Made by a program: the position numbers and the translations under genes. Under the pieces are notes generated by a model. It was not told the DNA's origin and did no database searches. It was given only the letters and a program-made list of their open reading frames with translations. Source: Variovorax paradoxus EPS (GTDB taxonomy: Bacteria > Pseudomonadota > Gammaproteobacteria > Burkholderiales > Burkholderiaceae_C). From it: a stretch of DNA of 64,000 nucleotides. Within the stretch, counting starts at the first letter, position 1. Each line of letters opens with the position of its first letter. Location of the stretch: positions 4,836,001 through 4,900,000 of the forward strand of contig NC_014931.1 of assembly GCF_000184745.1 (NCBI RefSeq), given 5' to 3'. This document shows, piece by piece, positions 25,161 through 36,536 of the stretch.

Positions 25161-25988
25161 TCAGGCCGTAGCGGCTGCCTCCGCGCTCGCGCCTTTCACG
25201 CCATAACGAGCCGCAGGCACCGAGCTGGAAATCCGGCCCGACATGGCGCGCCGCGCCGCATCGAAAGCGTCCCACTCGTCCTGGCTCGGCAACGACGGGA
25301 TCGTGACCTTCTCGCCCTGGTCGAGACCCGCGAGCGCGGCATCGACCATGTCTTCCGCGCTCATGACGATCGCGCTCGGCAGGTGCTGCACCGGCAGGCC
25401 TGCAATGCCCCAGAACTCGGTGGCGGTCGCGCCCGGCAGCACGGCCTGCACGCGCACGCCCTTGTCGCCCACCTCATGCTGCAGCGACTGGCTGAGCGCG
25501 AGCACGAAGGCCTTGCTGCCGCCGTACACGCCGTTGAGCGTTTCAGGCGAGACCGCCACGATGGACGCGATGTTCACGAGGGTGCCCGCACCCCGTGCCA
25601 CGAAGCCCGGCACGGCCGCATAGGTGAGGCGCGTGAGCGCATTCACGTTGATCGCGATCATCTCTTCCATCTTCTCGATGTCCGAGGCGAGCAGCGGCGC
25701 GGTGGCGCCGACGCCGGCGTTGTTCACCAGCAGCGTGAGCTCGCGGTTCGTGCGGATGGCGGCTTCGACGCGCGCGATGTCTTTCTTGTCCGCGAGGTCG
25801 GCGGCAATCGTCTCGATCTTGCGGCCCGTCTCCGTCGTGAGCCTGGCGGCCAGCGCCTGCAGTCGATCGTTGTTCCGCGCGACCAGCACGAGATCGAAGC
25901 CGCGGCGGGCGAGCCGGTCGGCGTAGACGGCGCCAATACCTGAAGAAGCGCCGGTGATGAGGGCTGTGCCCTTGGGTGTTGCAGTCAT
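25161..25988 (-). CDS. Short-chain dehydrogenase/reductase
   Basis: A 275-residue oxidoreductase from ATG 25988, with AGGAACCTCC upstream. The classical SDR motifs are intact: the cofactor loop TGASSGIG at about 11-18, the stabilising NNAGVG, and the catalytic Ser-Tyr-Lys set in IASIVAVSPETLNGVYGGSK (YxxSK). An Arg-containing stretch after beta-2 (LVARNNDRL) favours NADP(H). The substrate is unknown. It lies 90 bases downstream of a GlxA-family regulator on the same strand and may be its target, with an inverted repeat at 26051-26085 between them. Confidence 0.9.
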   Translation of the reverse strand: MTATPKGTALITGASSGIGAVYADRLARRGFDLVLVARNNDRLQALAARLTTETGRKIETIAADLADKKDIARVEAAIRTNRELTLLVNNAGVGATAPLLASDIEKMEEMIAINVNALTRLTYAAVPGFVARGAGTLVNIASIVAVSPETLNGVYGGSKAFVLALSQSLQHEVGDKGVRVQAVLPGATATEFWGIAGLPVQHLPSAIVMSAEDMVDAALAGLDQGEKVTIPSLPSQDEWDAFDAARRAMSGRISSSVPAARYGVKGASAEAAATA

Positions 25989-26050
25989 TGGAGGTTCCTT
26001 TGGAAGCCGCGTCGTTGCGGCATGAAAGGAAGTTTCCTCCTTCAACGTGA

Positions 26051-26085
26051 TGGCGTAAATGTCATATAAGCCTCTTTTTACGCCA
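26051..26085. promoter_or_regulatory. Perfect 9-base inverted repeat between GlxA regulator and SDR
   Basis: TGGCGTAAA (26051-26059) and TTTACGCCA (26077-26085) are perfect complements around a 17-base spacer. The right arm overlaps the stop codon of the regulator gene and the left arm lies 63 bases before the SDR start. It may be an operator for the SDR promoter, or a hairpin ending the regulator transcript. The spacer contains an A+T-rich TCATATAA. Confidence 0.5.
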
Positions 26086-27028
26086 CATCCGCGATCTGCC
26101 TCGCGACGCGGCGAACGGCCTGTGGCGGCTGGCCCAGCGTGCGCAGGAACGCGCGGCGCATGCGCTCAGGGTCGCCGAAGCCCGTTTCATCGGCCACCAC
26201 GTTGAGCGCCAGCCCGCCCGCGTCGATCAACGCCTTCGCCGCTTCCACGCGCAGGTGCTCGACGGCTTGCGCCGGCGACTGGCCCGTCTCCGATTTGAAG
26301 GCGCGGCTGAACTGGCGCGGGCTCAGGTGCGCCACCTCGGCAAGGTCTTCGACCGAGAGCGGATCGCGCAGGTTGGCCCGCGCATGCACCAGCGCCTGCT
26401 GGATGCGGTCGGACTTGGGCTCCAGTTCGAGCAGCGCCGAGTACTGCGACTGCCCGCCCGCCCTGCGGTGGTAGACGACAAGGTTCTTCGCGACCATGCG
26501 TGCGGCCTCCACGCCCAGGTCTTCCTCCACCAGCGCGAGCATCAGGTCGATGCCCGCGGTCATGCCGGCCGATGTCCAGAGCGAGCCGTCGTTGATGAAG
26601 ATGCGGTCCGGCTGCACCTTGGCCAGTGGATGGCGCTTCTGCAGCTCCTGCGCGAAGGCCCAGTGCGTGGTCACGCGCCGGCCGTCCAGCAGCCCCGCAT
26701 CCGCAAGACCGAATGCGCCGGTGCAGATGCTGGCAATGCGGCGCGCGTTGCGCTGGCCCGTGCGCAGCATCCTGCAAAGCCCTTCGGAGGTCGGCTCGAT
26801 GGTGAGCGCGCCGGTCATCACCAGCGTGTCGAACTTCGATGCGGTCAACCGTTTCGTCTCGACGCCGATGCCCGACGAGCTGGGAATGACGCCGCCGGTT
26901 TCCGACAGCAGCTCGACCTTGTAGACCGGCTTGCCCGCGTGCTTGTTGGCCAGCTCGAAGGCGGCGACGGCGGCCAGATCGAGGATCTGGAAGCCCGGAA
27001 AAACGACGACTGCGATGCGCTTGTGCAT
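26078..27028 (-). CDS. GlxA-family regulator: DJ-1/PfpI domain fused to AraC HTH
   Basis: A 316-residue fusion. Residues 4-170 form a DJ-1/PfpI-like domain (VVVFPGFQILDLAAVAAFE), with the nucleophile-elbow cysteine in ASICTGAFGLADAGLLDGR. Residues 215-310 form an AraC double HTH (VEDLAEVAHLSPRQFSRAFK and later LNVVADETGFGDPERMRRAF). GlxA-type proteins are regulators whose DJ-1 part probably senses a small molecule. The SDR gene downstream and the divergent MFS transporter at 27192 are candidate targets, giving an exporter-plus-oxidoreductase detoxification unit. Confidence 0.92.
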   Translation of the reverse strand: MHKRIAVVVFPGFQILDLAAVAAFELANKHAGKPVYKVELLSETGGVIPSSSGIGVETKRLTASKFDTLVMTGALTIEPTSEGLCRMLRTGQRNARRIASICTGAFGLADAGLLDGRRVTTHWAFAQELQKRHPLAKVQPDRIFINDGSLWTSAGMTAGIDLMLALVEEDLGVEAARMVAKNLVVYHRRAGGQSQYSALLELEPKSDRIQQALVHARANLRDPLSVEDLAEVAHLSPRQFSRAFKSETGQSPAQAVEHLRVEAAKALIDAGGLALNVVADETGFGDPERMRRAFLRTLGQPPQAVRRVARQIADVA

Positions 27029-27074
27029 GATGTCCTGAAAGGAGGTTTTTGATTTATTTCAGCCAAAAGGTACG

Positions 27075-27100
27075 CGACATCCCGCATGTCGTCAATTGAC
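27075..27100. promoter_or_regulatory. Paired palindromes in the GlxA/MFS divergent promoter
   Basis: CGACAT (27075-27080) with ATGTCG (27086-27091) around five bases is followed immediately by a perfect ten-base palindrome GTCAATTGAC (27091-27100). They lie 47-72 bases from the regulator start and 92-117 from the MFS start, a suitable place for an operator of the GlxA-type regulator. Confidence 0.42.
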
Positions 27101-27191
27101 GCGCCATGCGCACCCATGCAACGCCACGATGGGTGCCGCCGCGAATCGGCAGGCACGGCTTCGCACATGCGGCGGGACAATGGTTCGCTCC

Positions 27192-28442
27192 ATGACGAAC
27201 CCGACAATTTCCGCCAGCAGCGTCGCTGCGCACGCGCATTGGCAGCGCAACCTCGCCGTCTGCATGTTCGGCTCCTTCACCACCATCGTGGCGATGACGC
27301 TGCTGCTGCCCTTCCTGCCGCTCTACGTCGAGCAACTGGGCGTGAAGGACCATGCTGCCATCGTGCAATGGTCCGGCGTGGCCTACGGCGCCACCTTCTT
27401 CAGCGCCGCGCTGGTGGCGCCGCTCTGGGGACGGCTGGCAGACCGGTATGGCCGCAAGCCGATGCTGATCCGCGCGAGCCTGGGCATGGCGGTGGCGATG
27501 GCGCTCATCGGCATGGCGGGCAACGTGTGGCAACTGGTCGGCCTGCGTCTGCTCGCGGGCCTGCTGGGCGGCTACGCCTCGGGCTCGATGGTGCTGGTCG
27601 CCACGCAGACGCCGAAGGACCGCACCGGCTGGGCGCTCGGCACGATGTCCTCGGCCATCATGGCCGGCAACCTCGTGGGTCCGCTGGTCGGTGGCGCGCT
27701 GCCGCCGCTCATCGGCATCCGCGCGACCTTCTTCGCGGCGGGCGCGATGATCTTCGTGGCCTTTCTCGCCACCGCCTTCATGATCTGCGAAGAGAAAAAG
27801 GCACCCTCGGCCTCGAAGCACGGCGACGCCCGCGACACCGGCTGGGCCGCCATTCCCGACAAGCGTCCGCTCATCGCGATGCTCTTCACCGGCATGCTGC
27901 TGATGCTGGCCAACATGTCGATCGAGCCGATCATCACCGTCTACGTCGCCACGCTGGTCGAGGACCCCAACCGCGTGACGATGATGGCCGGCTTCGTGAT
28001 GTCCGCCGCCGCGCTCGGCAGCATCCTCTCGGCCTCGCGCCTGGGCAAGCTGGCCGACCGCGTCGGGCACTGGAACGTGATCGTCGGGTGCCTCGCGGTG
28101 TCGGCGCTGCTGCTGATTCCGCAGGCTTTCGTCACCTCGGGCTGGCAGCTGGTGGTGCTGCGCTTCCTGATGGGGCTCTCGCTCGGCGGGCTGCTGCCCT
28201 GCATCGCGAGCGTAATCCGCCACAACGTGCCCGAGCGCGTGGCCGGCAACATGCTCGGGTACTCGACCTCGGCGCAGTACACAGGGCAGGTCGCGGGGCC
28301 GCTGCTCGGTGGTTTCGTGGGCGGGCACATCGGCATGCGGGCCGTGTTCCTCGGCACCTGCGTGCTCATGGCCGCGGGCGCTGGGTGGAACTGGCTCGCG
28401 CAGCGCGCTGCATCCACTGTTGCGTCGTCGGCTACTCGCTGA
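27192..28442 (+). CDS. MFS transporter, drug-exporter type
   Basis: A 416-residue inner-membrane protein from ATG 27192, with twelve predicted membrane segments. The MFS signature after segment 2 is clear (WGRLADRYGRKPMLIR), and a repeat of it occurs in the second half (LGKLADRVGHWNVIVG). A basic loop between the halves (EEKKAPSASKHGDARD) is cytoplasmic. It resembles multidrug exporters of the MdtG class. It is divergent from a GlxA regulator that probably controls it. Its 3' end overlaps by eleven bases, tail to tail, with the acylase gene. Confidence 0.9.
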   Translation: MTNPTISASSVAAHAHWQRNLAVCMFGSFTTIVAMTLLLPFLPLYVEQLGVKDHAAIVQWSGVAYGATFFSAALVAPLWGRLADRYGRKPMLIRASLGMAVAMALIGMAGNVWQLVGLRLLAGLLGGYASGSMVLVATQTPKDRTGWALGTMSSAIMAGNLVGPLVGGALPPLIGIRATFFAAGAMIFVAFLATAFMICEEKKAPSASKHGDARDTGWAAIPDKRPLIAMLFTGMLLMLANMSIEPIITVYVATLVEDPNRVTMMAGFVMSAAALGSILSASRLGKLADRVGHWNVIVGCLAVSALLLIPQAFVTSGWQLVVLRFLMGLSLGGLLPCIASVIRHNVPERVAGNMLGYSTSAQYTGQVAGPLLGGFVGGHIGMRAVFLGTCVLMAAGAGWNWLAQRAASTVASSATR

Positions 28443-30984
28443 CGACCGCGCTGCGGTAGGCCGTGTCGGCCTTGATCTCGGCTTCGGAGAACGGCACCTT
28501 GAGCCACTTCCCGGCGCTGTAGGCGCGGGTGTAGTCGGCGTTGTGCGCCGATGCGGGATCGTCCGACAGCGAGAACGTCAGGAAGGTGTGCGCCTCCACG
28601 CCGCCTTCAGGGAACCGCACGATCTGCATGTAGCTGTTGCCGTTCGGGTTGCCGTCCATGGTGTAGCCGCCCTTGTCGAGACGGTTCTCCGAGCACGCGA
28701 TGGTGAAGTAGCCCGGGCCGTGGCAGCCGCCGTACAGCGGAACCTTCTGACCGCCGCGCGTGGCGAACAGGTAGTCGCCGCGCTGCGCATCGAGCGCGAA
28801 GCCGCTGGCTTCCACCCGCGCGACGGCCGCGCCGAAGGCTTGCTGCAGCGCTGTCGCGGCGGCGGGCTTCAGGTCGCGCGGCGTGTGGATCGGATCGCTC
28901 GCGCTGAAGGCCACGTTGTAGAGCGTGGCCGACGGCAGCAACGCGGCACGGCTCCAGAACTCGTCCCAGATGTGCGCGCCGCGCGCGCCGGTCAAGCCGG
29001 TGTTGTTCCAGGCCTGGAGCGCCGCGCAGGCCGGGCCTGTGTCGACGTCGCGCCCGATGGCAGCGCCGCCTTGCGGATCGGTCGCCACGTTGATCGTCGG
29101 TGCCGCGCACACCAGGGCCAGCGCCTGGTCCTTGAACAGCTCGGCCGTCAGCACGCGGCTGTTGAGCACCATCTGCTTGACGGTGTCGGGCGTGGCCGCC
29201 TTGCCGGCGTAGTTGTCGGTGCCGTCGATCCGCCCTTGCGCGAGCAGGTTGCCCAGGCGCGTACGGAAACTCACGGCCTCCGTGCCCGCGGGGCCCATGA
29301 TGTCCGGGTAGCCGGTCATCGGCGCTTTCGGATTCGCGAGCCAGTAGCTGTCGTTCGAGTTCTCGACGTAGTCGTCGCGCATCAGGCTGGGCATGCGCGA
29401 CGCGCCGAGCGCGCCCTTCTGCGCGGAGTCGGCATCGGTCTGCCAGTCGCATTCGCTCCTGGAGCCATCGAAGACCGGCACGCGCGGCAGCGACGGGCCG
29501 AGCGCTGCGCCCAGCGGCGTAGTGCAGTTGGTCACCTGGGTGGGCGACACATTGGGAATCGCGCCGATGTCGGCATACCAGGCTTTGGCCGCGCCGCGTC
29601 CGACGGCCACGGTGTTGACCCATGGGATAGCAGACTCCTCGCGCTGGATGGCGATGAATTCGTCGAGCGACTTCGCCTGGTTCCAGCGCAGCCAGTTCTT
29701 GAAGGTGCGGTAGTTCTCTCCGTTGATGTCGCGGATCGCGAATGCGGTGGTCTGGCTCCAGCCCAGCGCCGCGTTCAGCGGGGCCAGGTTGATCATCGGC
29801 CCGTACTCCGACTTGTAGAGCGTGCGCGTCACCGGCGCCACGCTGCCGTCGGCCTGCTTCGCGTTGACGGTGATGTTCAGCGCCTGCATCTTCACGGCCT
29901 TGCCGTCGCGCATGTAGCTGGTCGGGTCGCCCGATGCGAGCTTCAGCTCGAAGAAACCGAAGCGACGCGCCGTCGACACCGTGTGGCTCCACGCGATGTT
30001 GTCGTTGAAGCCGATCAGGATCACCGGAATGCCGAGGAACGAGGTGCCGCTGATGTTGAGCTGCCCCGGAATCGTGAGCTGCGCCTGGTAGAAGCGGTCG
30101 GGCCCACGCCAGTACCAATGCGGGTTGCCGAAGAGCAGCGGGCTGCTGTCGCCGGTGGCGGCCGTGCCGAAGCCGATCATGTTGCTGCCCACGCCTTCGT
30201 GCCCGCCGACCTGGAGTTCGGGCACGCGCGTGCCGCCAGCCGCGAGTTGCAGCGTGCCCTTGTTGAACTTGCCGCGCGCGGCCGTCTTGGTGGGCGCCGC
30301 CGGCGAGGGTGCGATCGCGTTGGCGATGTTCGGCAGGAAGTTGCTGTAGCCGCCCGCGAGGTTGGCCGCGTACATGCGGCGGTAGATGTCCTCGGCCGTG
30401 ATGGGCTTCACCCAGGCCTCGTTGCGGCAGGCCTCGTGCGCCGTGCCGCTGGCCTTTGCGTCGCGCACGTAGCGGTTGTAGCCCGCGGCAAAGCCCTCGA
30501 CCAGTTGCTTCAGGTTGTCGGGCTGGGCCGCGATCATCTTCTGGAGCACATCGGCCGAGATCACGTGCTTGTGGAAGAAGTCGGAGTCGATGTTCTTCGG
30601 CCGCGCGATCGTGCTGGCGGCCACGAGTTGCGCATCGCCGCCGAGGTACTGCGAGCGCTCGCCGCGGTAGGTGAGGAACGAGTCGGCCATGGTGCACAGG
30701 TCGTCTTCGGCCTGCGCGAAACCGTAGCCATAGCCCACGCCGGGCCAGTTGTCGGCCTTGATGTGCGGCACGCCCATGGCGGTGCGGCGGATCTCGGCCT
30801 TGTAGCTGCCTTCGGCCGGTGGGTTGACGGGCGGATTGCCGGCTGTGGGCAGGAACGAGAACCCGTTGCCGCCACCACCACCGCCGCCGCAGGCGGTGAG
30901 CGCGGCTGCCGCGACCAATGCGAGCGGGACCAGCGGGACGAGCGAAAGCCGCGGCTTGGCGCCGCGCGAGGATGTCTGTCTCAT
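28432..30984 (-). CDS. Penicillin acylase-family lipoprotein (Ntn hydrolase)
   Basis: An 850-residue protein from ATG 30984. A signal peptide ends in a lipobox with Cys32 (LTAC), followed by a glycine run, so it is predicted to be membrane-anchored. The penicillin acylase fold follows: an alpha part with RRTAMGVPHIKADN and GYGFAQAEDDL, then the self-processing point at Gly266-Ser267 in VGGHEGVGSN, where Ser267 would become the N-terminal nucleophile of the beta chain. Downstream FGNPHWYWRGPDRFYQ and FNDNIAWSHTVS match the family. Members include beta-lactam acylases, N-acyl-homoserine-lactone acylases and aculeacin acylases; the substrate here is not decided by sequence. Lipid anchoring is less common in characterised members. 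Confidence 0.88.
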   Translation of the reverse strand: MRQTSSRGAKPRLSLVPLVPLALVAAAALTACGGGGGGGNGFSFLPTAGNPPVNPPAEGSYKAEIRRTAMGVPHIKADNWPGVGYGYGFAQAEDDLCTMADSFLTYRGERSQYLGGDAQLVAASTIARPKNIDSDFFHKHVISADVLQKMIAAQPDNLKQLVEGFAAGYNRYVRDAKASGTAHEACRNEAWVKPITAEDIYRRMYAANLAGGYSNFLPNIANAIAPSPAAPTKTAARGKFNKGTLQLAAGGTRVPELQVGGHEGVGSNMIGFGTAATGDSSPLLFGNPHWYWRGPDRFYQAQLTIPGQLNISGTSFLGIPVILIGFNDNIAWSHTVSTARRFGFFELKLASGDPTSYMRDGKAVKMQALNITVNAKQADGSVAPVTRTLYKSEYGPMINLAPLNAALGWSQTTAFAIRDINGENYRTFKNWLRWNQAKSLDEFIAIQREESAIPWVNTVAVGRGAAKAWYADIGAIPNVSPTQVTNCTTPLGAALGPSLPRVPVFDGSRSECDWQTDADSAQKGALGASRMPSLMRDDYVENSNDSYWLANPKAPMTGYPDIMGPAGTEAVSFRTRLGNLLAQGRIDGTDNYAGKAATPDTVKQMVLNSRVLTAELFKDQALALVCAAPTINVATDPQGGAAIGRDVDTGPACAALQAWNNTGLTGARGAHIWDEFWSRAALLPSATLYNVAFSASDPIHTPRDLKPAAATALQQAFGAAVARVEASGFALDAQRGDYLFATRGGQKVPLYGGCHGPGYFTIACSENRLDKGGYTMDGNPNGNSYMQIVRFPEGGVEAHTFLTFSLSDDPASAHNADYTRAYSAGKWLKVPFSEAEIKADTAYRSAVVSE

Positions 30985-31086
30985 TGATGTCTCCAGTTGA
31001 TGCTCTCTTGGCGGAGCACCTTCCAGCTTAGGCAGGGAGACCGGCTGCGGCTTGAACGCAGCCGCTGTCATGCGGGCAACGCAGGT

Positions 31087-31902
31087 TCAATGAACGGTCG
31101 CGTCGCCCCACGCATGCGAGGCCTGCTCGTCCGCCGTCACATGCACCTTGCTTGCGAGAAACGACGGCGGCAAGCCGAAGTAGCGCTGAAAGGTGCGGCT
31201 CATGTGGGCCGCATCGGTGAAGCCGCTGACCAGCGCCACATCGGTGAGCGGCCGGTGGCTGGTGAACTGCTGCACCGTGCGCCGCACCTTGGTCCACAGC
31301 GCATAGCGCTTGACCGACACGCCCACCTGCTCCGCGAAAAGATGCGTGAGCCTGTCGGGCGAAAGGCAGGCCACGGCCGAGAGTTCCTTCAGCGAAATCT
31401 GCCCCGCGTGCGCGCGGATGGACTGCAGCACGCGCTCGATGCGCCGGTCGATCGGCGCCGCGAGCTCGGGGCATTCGGTGATCGCCTCGACCATCTTCGC
31501 GCTGAGCGATTGCAGCCCGCGGTCACTGAGCATGCCGCGCTGCGCGGGATCGAAGTCATCGCGCAGCTTGCCGAAGCAGCGCGCATCGATGGGCTGGATG
31601 CCGTGGCCGCCCATGCACCGCGCAAGCATGCGGTAGGCGGTGGAGGCCGGGTCGAGGTTGAGCGACAGCAGGCCGCAGCCATCCACGTCGAGCCGGCGCG
31701 AGACATGCGGCGCCACCAGCGCGGCTGTGCAGCGCACGCGCGTGCCATCGACCGCCTCGAGCGTGAACGGATGGCCGCTCACCGAGGCCAGCAGCGTGGC
31801 CGACGAGCGCGCCGTGAGGCCCGACTGGATCGCCGGCGTGATGTAGAGGAACCTGTCATCCCAAAGGTGCAGGAAGTTTTGCTGCTGCTGCTGCGTGGCC
31901 AT
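31087..31902 (-). CDS. AraC-family transcription regulator
   Basis: A 271-residue protein. A short poly-glutamine run follows the start (MATQQQQQ), encoded by a CAG-type triplet tract. The sensing domain occupies about 15-150, and the double HTH occupies 160-262, with SLKELSAVACLSPDRLTHLF and LTDVALVSGFTDAAHMSRTF. It lies 102 bases upstream of the acylase gene on the same strand, and the two may be co-transcribed or linked by regulation. Its effector is unknown. Confidence 0.88.
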   Translation of the reverse strand: MATQQQQQNFLHLWDDRFLYITPAIQSGLTARSSATLLASVSGHPFTLEAVDGTRVRCTAALVAPHVSRRLDVDGCGLLSLNLDPASTAYRMLARCMGGHGIQPIDARCFGKLRDDFDPAQRGMLSDRGLQSLSAKMVEAITECPELAAPIDRRIERVLQSIRAHAGQISLKELSAVACLSPDRLTHLFAEQVGVSVKRYALWTKVRRTVQQFTSHRPLTDVALVSGFTDAAHMSRTFQRYFGLPPSFLASKVHVTADEQASHAWGDATVH

Positions 31903-31978
31903 GCCGTGTTGCTTTTGTGTTTTGTCTCCAGCGGCGGATTCTCATGGATCGGCGCGGCAGCGATACGAGGGATTGTGC

Positions 31979-32944
31979 TCAGTGCATTTGCACAGGGGCC
32001 ACCTGCACGTGCTGGCGCACCGCCTCCAGCAGCAGCGTGGCGAGCCGGCCGACGGGCGCCTCGGCATTGGCCTGCGCGCGGTAGAGCGCCATCGACATCT
32101 GCGGCAGCGCCGGCAGGCCCACCGCGGTGCGGTCGATGGCGCGCACATGCGAAGGCAGCCCGAAGGGCGTGCGCACCGTGAGGCCGAGGCCCGCCGAACT
32201 CGCGGCCCACAAGGCCGCGAGGCTGGCGCTGGTGAACGCGTGGCGCCACGGCACGCCGGCGCGGTCGAGCGTCTGGGTGACGATGTCACGCAGCGGGCAC
32301 GGCGCATCGAGCAGCACCAGCGGCAGCGGCTCCTTCGACTTGCGCGCGCCACGACCTCCACCCCCACCATCGCGGCGCTCGCGCTCCTTCCACCAGGCCG
32401 CATCGAGCACGTCGCCGGATGCGGGGCCGATCCATTGCAGCGGCAGGCGCGCCACGCGCTCGGCATGCAGCGACGGCGGTTGGTCGCCCGCGTCCCACGC
32501 CAGCGCGAGGTCGAGCTTTCCGAGTTCGAGGCGCTCGCGCAGCTCCGCGCTGCGCGCCACGCAGGCCTCGATGCGCACCTTGGGGTGCGCACGCGCAAAG
32601 CGCCCGAGCACCGCGGGCAGCAGCGTCTCGCCGAAGTCTTCCTGCAGGCCCAGGCGCACCCAGCCCTCGAGGTCGGCGCCGCGCATGGCGGCGCTCGCTT
32701 CTTCGTTGAGTTCGAGCATGCGGTGGGCGTAGGCCAGCAAGGTTTCGCCGGCGTCGGTGAGTTCCAGGCCACGGCCCGCCTTGCGGAACAACACGGTGCC
32801 GGCCTGCGCCTCCAGCTTCTTCAACTGCGCGCTCACCGCCGAGGTCGAGCGCCCCAGCCGGTCGGCCGCGCGGGCATAGCTGCCGAGTGCGATGCCGGTG
32901 GAAAAACTGCGCAGCACGTCGAGATCGAACATCACCTGGGACAT
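31979..32944 (-). CDS. LysR-family transcription regulator with Gly/Arg-rich insert
   Basis: A 321-residue regulator from ATG 32944, with AAAGGATG as ribosome-binding site. The winged helix spans 5-65 (IALGSYARAADRLGRSTSAV and SAQLKKLEAQAGTVLFRK). The effector-binding domain follows and is interrupted at about 187-203 by a low-complexity insert, RRDGGGGGRGARKSKEP, unusual for LysR. It is divergent from the MFS gene at 33042, with a 97-base shared promoter region, so that transporter is the likely target. Its ligand is unknown. Confidence 0.9.
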   Translation of the reverse strand: MSQVMFDLDVLRSFSTGIALGSYARAADRLGRSTSAVSAQLKKLEAQAGTVLFRKAGRGLELTDAGETLLAYAHRMLELNEEASAAMRGADLEGWVRLGLQEDFGETLLPAVLGRFARAHPKVRIEACVARSAELRERLELGKLDLALAWDAGDQPPSLHAERVARLPLQWIGPASGDVLDAAWWKERERRDGGGGGRGARKSKEPLPLVLLDAPCPLRDIVTQTLDRAGVPWRHAFTSASLAALWAASSAGLGLTVRTPFGLPSHVRAIDRTAVGLPALPQMSMALYRAQANAEAPVGRLATLLLEAVRQHVQVAPVQMH

Positions 32945-33041
32945 GGATTCATCCTTTTTCAATCGTCCTGATTTTTGGGACGGTTCACTCATTATTTTCT
33001 GATTTTCAAAACCTTGGCAACGGCGGAAACTTCGCCGCACC
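32945..33041. promoter_or_regulatory. Divergent LysR/MFS promoter region
   Basis: This 97-base gap is A+T-richer than its flanks, with ATTATTTTCTGATTTTCAAA between 32991 and 33010. It contains a short inverted repeat CGTCC (32964-32968) / GGACG (32978-32982). It is the expected site of LysR control of both genes. No exact binding site can be fixed. Confidence 0.35.
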
Positions 33042-35440
<2,399 letters not shown>

Positions 35441-36493
35441 TCAGTCGATGCCGCGGGGGGACGTGGATGCATGGCGCCGTTTGCCATCGCCGCCGTCGCG
35501 GTCGCCGCCATCGCGATAGCGCTGCGGCGTCACGCCATGCTGCCGCGCGAACGCACGCTGCAGTGCGTCGACCGACCCGAAACCGCTGCGCGCTGCAATG
35601 CGCTCCTGCGGCCACTCCGTCTGCCGCAGCAACTGCGCAGCCGCGGCCACGCGCGTCTGCTCGACGAAGCGCGCCGGCGTGCAGCCTGTTTCCGCCGCGA
35701 ATGCGCGCGCGAAATTCCGCGGGCTCATCTGCACGCGCTCGGCCAGCACTTCGACCGACAGCACCTCCTGCGGATGCGTGCCGATCCACGCCACCAGCTC
35801 GCGCAGCCGATGGCTCGCCGCGCCTTGCGCCTGCAGCGCCTGGCTCAGCTGCGGCTGCTCCGCGCCGCGCAGCATCGGCAGCGCGAGCGTGCGGGCGATG
35901 TCCATCGACACGCCATGGCCGAGGTCGTCTTCGACCAGCGCCAGCGCCAATTCGATGCCGGTCGTGACGCCAGCCGATGTCCACACCGGGCCATCGCGCA
36001 CATAGATGCGTTCGCGCTGCACGCGCGTCTGCGGCCGCAGCGCCTGCAGCTGGTCGCACCAGCGCCAGTGCGTGGTGGCCGCGCGGCCGTCGAGCAGGCC
36101 CGCCGCCGCGAGTGCGAAGGCGCCGCTGCACACGCTCGCGACGCGGCGGATGCCCGGTGCGGCGTCTTTCAGCCACGCGCCGATGCGGTGCTCGACGATC
36201 GCCTCGCGCACCGCGGGCTCGTCGCCGCCGGCCACGATCAGTGTGTCGATGGCGGCGGGCAACTGCTGCAGCGCCAGCGTGCCGCCGAACTGCAAGCCGC
36301 CGTTCGTCGACACCGTGCCGCCGCCGGGCGATGCGATGTGCAGGCGGTAGGTGCCGGGGCGCATCTCCTCGGCCTTGCTGAACACGCTGGCGGGGCCGGC
36401 GGCATCGAGCACCTCGACGCCGTCGAACACGACCAGCACCACGTTGCTGGCAGGAACCGCGGTGTCTTCGTCCTTGTGGGTCGGGGTCGGCAT
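35441..36493 (-). CDS. GlxA-family regulator (second copy): DJ-1/PfpI plus AraC HTH
   Basis: A 350-residue fusion from ATG 36493. DJ-1/PfpI domain at 17-185 (VVLVVFDGVEVLDAAGPASVF), with the elbow cysteine in ASVCSGAFALAAAGLLDGR. AraC HTH at 235-330 (VEVLAERVQMSPRNFARAFA and ERIAARSGFGSVDALQRAF). The C-terminal tail is Arg/Gly/Asp-rich. It is a different gene from the GlxA regulator at 26078, with only family-level similarity. It is divergent from a lipoprotein that carries a related DJ-1 domain, with 43 bases between starts, so it very likely controls that gene. Confidence 0.92.
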   Translation of the reverse strand: MPTPTHKDEDTAVPASNVVLVVFDGVEVLDAAGPASVFSKAEEMRPGTYRLHIASPGGGTVSTNGGLQFGGTLALQQLPAAIDTLIVAGGDEPAVREAIVEHRIGAWLKDAAPGIRRVASVCSGAFALAAAGLLDGRAATTHWRWCDQLQALRPQTRVQRERIYVRDGPVWTSAGVTTGIELALALVEDDLGHGVSMDIARTLALPMLRGAEQPQLSQALQAQGAASHRLRELVAWIGTHPQEVLSVEVLAERVQMSPRNFARAFAAETGCTPARFVEQTRVAAAAQLLRQTEWPQERIAARSGFGSVDALQRAFARQHGVTPQRYRDGGDRDGGDGKRRHASTSPRGID

Positions 36494-36536
36494 TCTTAAT
36501 CTCTGGGCATCGTCTGGTTGACAGGAGAACAGAGCC

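Noticed and set aside
28432..30984. Naming the acylase as PvdQ or as a beta-lactam acylase
   Set aside because: The family fit is good but the pocket residues that decide substrate cannot be judged by eye, and no siderophore or antibiotic genes are nearby.
28309..30987. Plus-strand open frame of nearly 900 codons opposite the acylase gene
   Set aside because: No domain is visible, and the minus strand encodes an intact penicillin-acylase protein with signal peptide, lipobox and Ntn nucleophile.
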